DNA from: Deinococcus humi
GTDB lineage: Bacteria; Deinococcota; Deinococci; Deinococcales; Deinococcaceae
DNA length: 37,726 nucleotides
NCBI RefSeq assembly: GCF_014201875.1
Contig: NZ_JACHFL010000028.1
Span: 1 to 37,726, forward strand
Direction of reading: 5' to 3'
Every line of letters begins with the position of its first letter. Position 1 is the stretch's first letter. Shown piece by piece: positions 31,379-37,726 of the stretch. Below the pieces are notes generated by a model. The model ran no database searches, was not told the DNA's origin, and worked only from the letters and a program-made list of their open reading frames with translations. The translations under genes were made by a program, and so were the position numbers.

Positions 31379-33949
31379 TTACAGCCGGGGATCGAGCACC
31401 TCGCTCTCCAGCGCACTCACCCCGAAAACGCACTCGTGCACGCGCCGCAGGGGCTCGCCCTCCACGAAACGGTTCAGGCCCTCGAGGCCCAGCGCGAATT
31501 CGCGCAGCGCCAGTGTCCGTTTCCCGCTCAACCCCCGCTGACGCAGCCGGGTCAGGTGCTCCGGCAGGGTGTACTCCGGACCGTAGATGATCCGCAGGTA
31601 CTCGCGTCCGCGCACCTTGATGGCCGGCTGGACCAGCCCCTTGCGTCCCCGCACCACGAAGCTCAGCGGTTTGACCACCATGCCCTCACCGCCCTGCCCG
31701 GTCAGGGCCAGCCACCAGTCCTCGGCCGCCGTCACGTTGGCGGCATCGTTCAGGTCCACCTCACGGTGGGCCGTCGCCAGGAACAGCTCCGGGTCTACTC
31801 CGGCCAGCCGCGCCAGGGTATTCATGTGCCACAGGTGATCCTGATCGGTGTGGACATGACCCTCGCTGGCCAGCAGGTGGAAGGGGGCGACGCGGACGTC
31901 GGCGATGGACGACACCCGCCGCACGTACTGGCGGTAAGCGTCCACGTAAGCGCCAGTCAAGGCGGCGCGCTCCCGGGTCCGTTCCAGCAGGTCACCCAGC
32001 GGGAGACCCCGGGCCACGGCGGTTTCCAGGGCCTGCAGCTCTGCCGGAAAGGTGGCGGAAGCCGCGCTGCCCACCGCCGCGTACTGCCGCCGGATCAGCT
32101 CGTCGGCCTTGAAGGACCACGGCAGGATCTCCACGTCCAGCACGGCCCAGTCGGAGCTCAACTCGTCCCACAGGCCGCTGGTCTCGAACGCCGTGCCCAG
32201 TCGGGTCAGCACTTCGGCTTCCATCGCCTCGTCATTGAAGAAGGCGCGGCCCGTGCGGGTGTAGATCCTGCCGACACGGCCATCCTCGACCCCGAAACGC
32301 GCGCGGGCCGTGCCGACGTCCCTGGCCACCACCAGCACAGCCCGCGATCCCATGTGCTTTTCCTCGCACACCACGCGCTCCACTCCGGCCCGGCGGTAGT
32401 GCTCGAAGGCCTCGGTGGGGTATTCCAGATACCCTTCCCGCGCGCTGGTCTCGCTCGGACTCATGGTGGGCGGCAGGTAGACCAGCCAGCGCGGGTCCAC
32501 CGCGAAGCGGCTCAAGGTTTCGAGCGCCGCACCGCTCTGGTCCTCGCGCACGGTGATGTTGCCGCGCAGTCGGGTGACGATCAACCGTTTGCCGGTCACG
32601 TCCGCCAGATCCAGCATCTCGTCATGTGCCTGCTGCGCACTCTGGGGGTCTGATGGAAGGTGCAGAGGCCGCACCGGTTCCGCATAGACCTGCCGGGCAG
32701 GCACGCTGACCACTTCCCGCTCCGGGAAACGCAGGGCGGTGAGGCGGCCGCCGAACACACAGCCGGTGTCGATGTCGACGGTGCGGTTGAGCCACTGAGG
32801 CTCCGGCACCGGGGTGTGGCCGTAGACCACGGTGGCCGGCCCCCGGTACTCCGCCGCCCAGTTCCAGCGCACCGGCAGGCCGAACTCGTCGGTCTCGCCC
32901 GTCGTTTCGCCGTACAGCGCGAACTCGCGGACCCGGCCCGAGGCGCGGCCCTGGTACGCCTCCTTCATCCCGGCGTGCGCCACCACCACCTGCCCGTCGT
33001 CCAGCACGTAGTGGCTGACCAGTCCCTCCAGGAACTCGGCCACTTGTTGACGGAACTCGAGCGACTCGGCCTCAAGTTGCTCCAGCGAGCGGTCCAGCCC
33101 GTGGGTGACGCTGACCTTGCGGCCTCGCAAGGCTTTCACCAGCTTGATGTCGTGGTTGCCGGGAACACACAGCGCCGTGCCGTTCTGAACCATGCCCATG
33201 ACCAGCCGCAGCACCCCTGGCGTATCCGGCCCGCGGTCCACCAGATCGCCCACGAACACGGCCTTGCGGCCTTCCGGGGGGATGACAGACAGGTCATCCC
33301 CGACAGCGTACCCAAGCTTGGTCAACAGATCCCGCAGTTCGTCCAGGCAGCCGTGGACATCCCCGATGAAGTCGAAGGGACCGTGCTCGTGGCGCAGGTT
33401 GTTGTAGAGCGGCGTATGGGTGACCTGGGCGGCGGCCACCTGATCTTCTGAGTTCAGGACGATCATCTGGCGGAAGCCTTCAGCCTGCAACTTCCGCAGG
33501 GAGCGCCGCAGGTTCCCCATCTGCTGCGAGACCACGCGGGCCGCGAAGGGGCGGTCCGGGCGCGCGCGGTGCCGGCCCAGCAGGACCTCCTCGGGAAGAT
33601 CGAGCACCAGGGCCACGGGCAACACGTCGAATTCCTTGGCCAGCTCGACGATCCTGCGCCGCGCGTCGGGCTGCACGTTCGTGGCGTCGATCACCGTCAG
33701 CAGGCCGCGTGCCAGCCGCTTGCGGGCGACGTGGTACAGGCTGTCGAAGGCATCGTTGCTGGCGTCCAGGGCGTTTTCGTCCCCGGCCACCAACAGGCGG
33801 AAAGCGTCGCTGGACAGCACTTCGCCGGGCCGGAACAGCCGGTGCGCCAGGGTGGTCTTGCCTGAACTGGACGCGCCGACGAGCGCCACCAGGCACAACT
33901 CGGGCAGATTGATGGTTCCGTTCCCCGTCCTTGCCTCGCCCTGAGTCAC
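31379..33949 (-). CDS. pnkp: Bacterial polynucleotide kinase-phosphatase-ligase Pnkp (856 aa)
   Basis: RNA end-healing and sealing enzyme that works with Hen1. Three modules are visible: a kinase with P-loop GASSSGKT (25-32); a metallophosphoesterase with GDVHG (196-200), GDLVDRG (234-240) and GNHD (264-267) that removes 2',3' phosphate ends; and a C-terminal ligase-like adenylyltransferase with EEKHMGSRA, where Lys531 takes the AMP. Length matches the family. The GTG start overlaps the hen1 stop (GTGA), so both are made from one transcript. The pathway repairs RNAs cut by ribotoxins. The frame is intact. Confidence 0.95.
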   Translation of the reverse strand: MTQGEARTGNGTINLPELCLVALVGASSSGKTTLAHRLFRPGEVLSSDAFRLLVAGDENALDASNDAFDSLYHVARKRLARGLLTVIDATNVQPDARRRIVELAKEFDVLPVALVLDLPEEVLLGRHRARPDRPFAARVVSQQMGNLRRSLRKLQAEGFRQMIVLNSEDQVAAAQVTHTPLYNNLRHEHGPFDFIGDVHGCLDELRDLLTKLGYAVGDDLSVIPPEGRKAVFVGDLVDRGPDTPGVLRLVMGMVQNGTALCVPGNHDIKLVKALRGRKVSVTHGLDRSLEQLEAESLEFRQQVAEFLEGLVSHYVLDDGQVVVAHAGMKEAYQGRASGRVREFALYGETTGETDEFGLPVRWNWAAEYRGPATVVYGHTPVPEPQWLNRTVDIDTGCVFGGRLTALRFPEREVVSVPARQVYAEPVRPLHLPSDPQSAQQAHDEMLDLADVTGKRLIVTRLRGNITVREDQSGAALETLSRFAVDPRWLVYLPPTMSPSETSAREGYLEYPTEAFEHYRRAGVERVVCEEKHMGSRAVLVVARDVGTARARFGVEDGRVGRIYTRTGRAFFNDEAMEAEVLTRLGTAFETSGLWDELSSDWAVLDVEILPWSFKADELIRRQYAAVGSAASATFPAELQALETAVARGLPLGDLLERTRERAALTGAYVDAYRQYVRRVSSIADVRVAPFHLLASEGHVHTDQDHLWHMNTLARLAGVDPELFLATAHREVDLNDAANVTAAEDWWLALTGQGGEGMVVKPLSFVVRGRKGLVQPAIKVRGREYLRIIYGPEYTLPEHLTRLRQRGLSGKRTLALREFALGLEGLNRFVEGEPLRRVHECVFGVSALESEVLDPRL

Positions 33950-35313
33950 TGGCCCGCCCCCTGACTGAAGATCGCCATTTGCGTAGGCGATCCCAGCGCG
34001 GCGTCCTGCGGACCGATCTCCTTAAAACTCACGCCATACCCGTAGCCTGCCGCCACACCCCCGGCCCACGCCTGGAACTGCGCGCGGGTCCATTCAAAGC
34101 GGTGGTCCGTGTGCCGCGCGCTGCCCGCGGGCAGCGTGGTCCATGTGGCATTGTACTCCTCGTTCGGGGTGGTCACGATCACCATCCCGGGGCGCGCCTG
34201 CCCGAAGACCACGCGCTCGAGGGTCCACAGCCGCTGCGGGTCCAGGTGTTCGATGACCTCCACCAGGGCCGCCGCATCGTACCCGGACAGGCGGGCGTCG
34301 CGGTAGGTCAGGGAGCCCTGCATGAGGGTCAGGCGCTGGCGGTACGTTTCCGGCAGTTCGTCCAGGCGCAGCCGGTCCCTGGCGCGGGCCAGTTCACGCA
34401 GGCTGACGTCCATGCCGGTCAGGCGCTCGAACTGCCGTTCGGGCAGCAGCCGGGCCAGCAGCTTGCCCTCCCCGCAGCCCAGATCCAGCACGCTCTTCGC
34501 GCCGCTCGCCAGCAGTTCAGCCGTGACGGCATCCAGGCGCTGATCGTTCAGACGGGGCTCCGGAGACGGCACGTCCTCCTCGCCGTCATCGGCAAACTGC
34601 GCTTGCACGGCGCGTTGCAGGGAGCGCTGGTGCTTGAGGGCGCGCCGCGTGATCAGGTCGCGTTCCGGATGGTCTTCCAGCCAGCCCTCCCCGAGCCGCA
34701 GCAACTTGTCCACCTCCGACTCGTCGACGTAGTAGTGCTTGGCATCGTCCAGCACGGGAATCAGGACGGACAGGTGCGCGAGCAGGTCTTTTAAGCGGAT
34801 CTCGGCGTCCAGCGTCAGGTCCAGGTACGGGCTGTCACCCCACTCGGAAAAGGCCGGATCGAGGGGGTGGGGCCGGGCGGTAACGTGGTACCCGAGCGGC
34901 GCGAACAGCCGCCCGGCGAGATCCGGGCCCCCACGCGACGGGACGGCGGGCAGCTGCACCTGGAAGGGCAGGGCCGCCTGGGCCAGGTCCGGGCGTTCCT
35001 TGCTGCGGCCGGCCATCGCCGTGCCGAAGGCGGCCCGCAGCGCGCCGCTCAGGAAGCTCGACGCCGCGTACGGGCGGTCATTCACGTACGGCTCCAGGGG
35101 CAGGCTGCCCGCGCCCTGACGGCCCCTGGAGATCAGCACCGGATCGACTTCCACCAAGACCGCGACGGTGCAGCGCTCCGCTGTGGCCTCGGGATAAAAC
35201 ACCTGGGCCTGACCGACGGGCAATTCGAAGGTGAACGTACGGTCCGGATGCTTGTGCAGCAGGAAGCCGAGGTCGGTGGCGGGCTGGTGGGTGGTGGTCA
35301 GGGTCAGCAGCAT
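33946..35313 (-). CDS. hen1: RNA 3'-terminal ribose 2'-O-methyltransferase Hen1 (455 aa)
   Basis: Methylates the 2'-OH at the 3' end of a cleaved RNA before ligation, so the repaired RNA resists a second cut. The N-terminal 240 residues are the bacterial Hen1 ligase-activating region. The C-terminal methyltransferase has the SAM loop VLDLGCGEGK (275-284), ALVEVIEHLDPQR with metal ligands Glu352, Glu355 and His356, TTPNEEYN, and HTDHRFEW with His404. Start is the ATG at 35313, without a strong ribosome binding site. First gene of the two-gene operon with pnkp. Confidence 0.95.
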   Translation of the reverse strand: MLLTLTTTHQPATDLGFLLHKHPDRTFTFELPVGQAQVFYPEATAERCTVAVLVEVDPVLISRGRQGAGSLPLEPYVNDRPYAASSFLSGALRAAFGTAMAGRSKERPDLAQAALPFQVQLPAVPSRGGPDLAGRLFAPLGYHVTARPHPLDPAFSEWGDSPYLDLTLDAEIRLKDLLAHLSVLIPVLDDAKHYYVDESEVDKLLRLGEGWLEDHPERDLITRRALKHQRSLQRAVQAQFADDGEEDVPSPEPRLNDQRLDAVTAELLASGAKSVLDLGCGEGKLLARLLPERQFERLTGMDVSLRELARARDRLRLDELPETYRQRLTLMQGSLTYRDARLSGYDAAALVEVIEHLDPQRLWTLERVVFGQARPGMVIVTTPNEEYNATWTTLPAGSARHTDHRFEWTRAQFQAWAGGVAAGYGYGVSFKEIGPQDAALGSPTQMAIFSQGAGQ

Positions 35314-35831
35314 GGGGGTCCTGGAACGGATTCAAGCACAGCCGTGGTGTGGCTGTGTCTTGACGGGTGGTGAATGGGCCACCGGCGAGCGTTTTGGTTC
35401 GGTTTCATCGAAGAGGCGTAGGCTGGGCAGGCGGCAGATCCAGTGTTTGGGACTGCGTTGCACTCGCTGTCGAGACACTTTCGACCCAGCGAAGGTTGGC
35501 CGGGGGAGAAGCGGGAACCGCCAGGGTGCTGACCCTGCTGGCCTTCACAGGGGATGACCGACAACTGGGCTTCCTGCTGGCGGGGTGATCTGATGCCCTG
35601 GTAGGCGACGACAGAGCGCCGGTGCCGCTGGCCGCTCTCGAATAGGACGAGGAACGGACCGGGACGAACACTGACGGCCCCTGGACTTCCAGTGTGGATG
35701 AAGAAGGACAAGGACGCCTTTAAGCGCTTTCCTGTAGAAACGACGCGGGCCAGCCACAACAGAGGCCTGGACCGAATCTCGTGTTGACTTCACCTGACGA
35801 TGTCAGTGGCCGACTCGTTGAGCGCGGGGTG
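35314..35831. other. Upstream region of hen1, no gene recognised
   Basis: Several short frames are open on both strands. One on the + strand ends ARVLTLLAFTGDDRQLGFLLAG at 35588 and another contains LRCTRCRDTFDPAKVG; both lack a credible start and may be fragments of one old gene. The hen1 promoter should lie near 35330-35400, but I cannot point to a clear -10. Confidence 0.35.
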
Positions 35832-36170
35832 TCACGACTTGCGAGTGGGGGTGACGCGCCTCGCCCGACGTCCCAGGCTGCTTTTCAAGCGGCGGGCGAC
35901 GGCTTGAACACATCGACGGCAGGTGAGTGGGCCGGTGACCTGGGGGGCCTCGGCATACCGTTGCGGGCCGCGCCCACACAGCGCCGCGCCGTCCGAGAGA
36001 CGCACCAGGTGCCTCGCGCCGCCGGGTGCGAGTTGGAAAGCGTGCGGCTCGCTGAGGTGGTGACGGGCGGCGATCTCGGCGCACGCCTGTTCGAAGGGCA
36101 GTTCTTGCAGGTCAGCGTGCGGCGGCGCGGTGCGGTGACGCAGTGCAGCGGGAGACTGGGGTGCGGCCAT
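35832..36170 (-). CDS. Small protein with CxxC-type motif (112 aa)
   Basis: The conserved-looking part is GGARHLVRLSDGAALCGRG to GPLTCRRCVQAVARRL, with three Cys in a C-x(n)-C-x-x-C layout that could bind zinc, and a basic tail. The ATG at 36170 is preferred since TACAGT lies 7 nt upstream; a GTG at 36179 would add three residues. I recall similar proteins in Deinococcus only as hypothetical. A role in nucleic-acid binding is a guess. Confidence 0.55.
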   Translation of the reverse strand: MAAPQSPAALRHRTAPPHADLQELPFEQACAEIAARHHLSEPHAFQLAPGGARHLVRLSDGAALCGRGPQRYAEAPQVTGPLTCRRCVQAVARRLKSSLGRRARRVTPTRKS

Positions 36171-36177
36171 GATGGGC

Positions 36178-36183
36178 ACTGTA
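36178..36183 (-). promoter_or_regulatory. -10 box before the small Cys protein
   Basis: TACAGT on the minus strand ends 7 nt before the ATG at 36170; it lies inside the short palindrome CACTGTAGTG. Confidence 0.35.
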
Positions 36184-36580
36184 GTGCGGCGCTGCAGAGC
36201 GTTTCTGCCGCAATGGCCAGGCGGTCATTCCCAAGATGATCACCAGTGCTTGAGGTCACTGCCTGAGGAAAATGCACCTGTGGGCAAACTTGATGGGGTT
36301 AAATCCAGATCAGCCGTTTTCGTAAGTCAAGAGCAATAAGGCGTCTCATGCGACGTTCTTCTTGGCCTCTGAAAAGTCCTGCATCGTGGCCTAATTCCCA
36401 CAACTCGGTGCCAGGAGAGTCGGGGGGCTCGAGCTCGTCTTCAGCGCTGACAGTGGCCTGGGAGGACCACTGCGTCTACCTTTTGGACTTCCTGACCTTC
36501 ACGCCTCTCTTCGAGGAAGTACGACACCATCAATCATCACCACACCGCGCTCAGGATTTCCGCTGTGCTTCAATCATGAC
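36184..36580. other. Intergenic stretch, nothing assignable
   Basis: Short frames only, none with a ribosome binding site or recognisable protein character. No RNA gene or repeat seen. Confidence 0.4.
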
Positions 36581-36772
36581 TTGACCGGTATGAACTCGAT
36601 GACTGCAATCCTGAGTCCTGGCCTTCAAGGCATTCACAACCCGGACGTCCATGACACCCTGGAAGTTGGTGGCCCCAGCGGTCTGAGGTTTCTGGAGTTC
36701 CGTCGCAAACTTCTTGGCGGCGACCCACAGATGCGAGGAATCGCCGCCCACGCGAGCACGCATCACCCAGAG

Positions 36773-37147
36773 ATGCAGGAGCTGCTGCGAACCATACGGC
36801 CTCACCTGTATACCGTTCACTTACTCCATGGGTACTACGCGGCCTTGAATCCCCTCTTGATTGAGCCAGAGACTTGGACACCGAAGCAAAGGGAGCAGGT
36901 CAAGCTCATCACTGACCTGCTGCTGACGGCCTGTCTTTTAGAAGATGTTCCAGACTATCGGCAACACTCAGAGCTCCTGATCAAAGCAGGGCTTCGTCCC
37001 ACGAATCATCAGCCATCAGACGATCCGCTCGTCAAGAGGGTGGTGGAGACGCTGGAGGCTTATGACGCCGCTCAGGCAGCCGCTCCTGGCAATGCGCCGC
37101 TGGAACGACTGCTCGCGGAGTTTTCACAACAGCACCCGTCTTTCTGA
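36773..37147 (+). CDS. Unassigned helical protein (124 aa, start uncertain)
   Basis: The frame is open from a TTG at 36581, but protein-like character begins near the ATG at 36773 (MQELLRTIRPHLYTVHLLHGYYAALNP). The upstream 64 residues are rich in Gly, His and Pro and look like shadow sequence. The product is strongly helical (KLITDLLLTACLLEDVPDYRQH), with an Ala-rich end. An ATG at 36731 is another candidate start. Family unknown. Confidence 0.55.
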   Translation: MQELLRTIRPHLYTVHLLHGYYAALNPLLIEPETWTPKQREQVKLITDLLLTACLLEDVPDYRQHSELLIKAGLRPTNHQPSDDPLVKRVVETLEAYDAAQAAAPGNAPLERLLAEFSQQHPSF

Positions 37148-37191
37148 ACTATTGGCTTGGGGGATGGTAGGCCGGCTGTCCCGAGCCATCG

Positions 37192-37263
37192 GGTGTCAGA
37201 TTAGGCTTTAGAGCCTTGCCCGGAACTGTCGAACAAATCCAGAATCAATCCTAATCTGACGCC
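37192..37263. repeat. 72-bp palindromic mini-element
   Basis: GGTGTCAGATTAGG (37192-37205) and, reversed, GGCGTCAGATTAGG (37263-37250) are 14-bp inverted repeats with one mismatch, 44 nt apart. There is no open frame inside and no flanking duplication. It looks like the two ends of an IS left by internal deletion, or a very small MITE. Confidence 0.6.
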
Positions 37264-37276
37264 TTTTCAGCCTTGT

Positions 37277-37290
37277 ACCTGACGTCAGGT
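37277..37290. repeat. 14-bp perfect palindrome
   Basis: ACCTGACGTCAGGT is its own reverse complement. It could be a dimeric regulator site for the gene at 37461, about 170 bp downstream; no further support. Confidence 0.4.
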
Positions 37291-37460
37291 TGGGGTATAC
37301 CCAAAACTGACACTCAGCGCGTCGCTAGAGCGTGGAGACCAGACCAAAGGGCCGCGTCGTTCAGTACAAAGGACTGAAACGGAGGAATGGAAAATGATGA
37401 CACATCTCTGTTGTCCACTGCCAAGCCCTCAGAGCCGCGACTCCCGTAATCTTTGACTTA

Positions 37461-37634
37461 ATGTCACACCGCTGCCATGTTGCGCTGATTTCGGACCACC
37501 AGGTGCAGTTCCACTCCGACAAATGGGGTGCGCTCAGTTTGGCTCACGTTCTGACCTCTGGTCCGGACGGGTTCAGGACCTGGTTCGAGCAACAACTTGA
37601 GATCTGGCCGGACGCGGTTGGGCCGAACACCTTA
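37461..37634 (+). pseudogene. Gene truncated by IS630 copy 3 (first 57 codons)
   Basis: ATG at 37461 with TAATCT 8 nt upstream. The frame MSHRCHVALISDHQVQFHSD through FEQQLEIWPDAVGPNTL is protein-like and reaches the TA at 37633-37634, where the IS630 tip begins; the frame then ends after three IS-derived codons. The rest of the gene should lie beyond the window on the far side of the element. Family unknown. Confidence 0.65.
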
Positions 37635-37726
37635 TTGATACCGGCATAAGTTGGAATCCATCAGTTGGCGAGGCAGGTCAATGTACCGGACCCGCTGCCA
37701 GGCGACCACAAGCTTCGCCTTCAGCA
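37635..37726 (-). mobile_element. IS630-family element, copy 3, running off the window
   Basis: Tip TTGATACCGGCATAAGTTGG after a TA, then sequence that closely follows the reverse complement of the right end of copy 2 (23347 back to about 23256), including the C-terminal transposase codons. It is diverged from copy 2 at many positions, so it is a relative, not a recent duplicate. Only 92 bp are in view. Confidence 0.85.

Noticed and set aside
31244..35373. Long + strand frames opposite pnkp and hen1
   Set aside because: They are antisense shadows of GC-rich genes with full family motifs on the minus strand and have no ribosome binding sites.
36581..36772. N-terminal extension of the gene at 36773 from a TTG start
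   Set aside because: The extension is Gly/His/Pro-rich with no ribosome binding site; it is more likely shadow sequence, though it cannot be excluded.
1..37726. CRISPR arrays, tRNA or rRNA genes
   Set aside because: No regularly spaced direct repeats and no cloverleaf or rRNA-like sequence was noticed on reading both strands; a dedicated scan was not possible.

Overview
The window looks like a GC-rich accessory region of a Deinococcus chromosome or megaplasmid. Support: an adjacent bacterial Hen1/Pnkp RNA-repair pair, GC-rich coding sequence, many GTG/TTG starts, and about ten genes whose start codon lies only 5-8 nt after a TANNNT -10 box, a leaderless layout described in Deinococcus deserti. 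No rRNA, tRNA, CRISPR array, phage structural gene or replication origin was seen.

Layout. 1-5450: small proteins of immunity-gene type (a SUKH/SMI1-KNR4 protein, several unassigned proteins) and two membrane proteins. 5509-10399: a 992-aa SF2 helicase and a PD-(D/E)XK-like protein, separated by a decayed IS6/IS240-type element; an 85-bp remnant of a second copy follows. 11019-13023: an AbiE-like type IV toxin-antitoxin operon behind a perfect inverted repeat lying on its promoter. 13049-15038: an AT-rich Pycsar pair (pyrimidine cyclase plus PycTM membrane effector) framed by two inverted 113-bp copies of a MITE whose tips resemble the IS630 ends in this same window. 15258-22010: unassigned small genes, an IS630 element with a split transposase, a Nudix protein, DUF1152, WapI-type and DUF7660-type proteins. 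22208-25337: a gene cut by a second IS630, a DUF2716 gene with an internal amber codon, and two further broken small genes around a strong terminator. 25519-31218: more small immunity-like genes (ankyrin, barstar, DUF4279) and a 371-aa protein. 31379-35313: hen1-pnkp. 35832-37726: two small genes, short palindromic repeats, and a gene truncated by a third IS630 copy that runs off the window.

Reading as a whole. This is a defence and conflict hot spot: AbiE, Pycsar and a possible helicase-nuclease locus, next to many orphan immunity-type genes without cognate toxin genes, and the Hen1/Pnkp machinery that repairs and methyl-protects RNAs cut by ribotoxins. Turnover is high: frameshifts, in-frame stops, IS insertions and gene tails are frequent. 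The strongest new-looking observation is the Pycsar cassette bracketed by inverted IS630-like MITEs. Family names were assigned by eye from motifs, without database searches.
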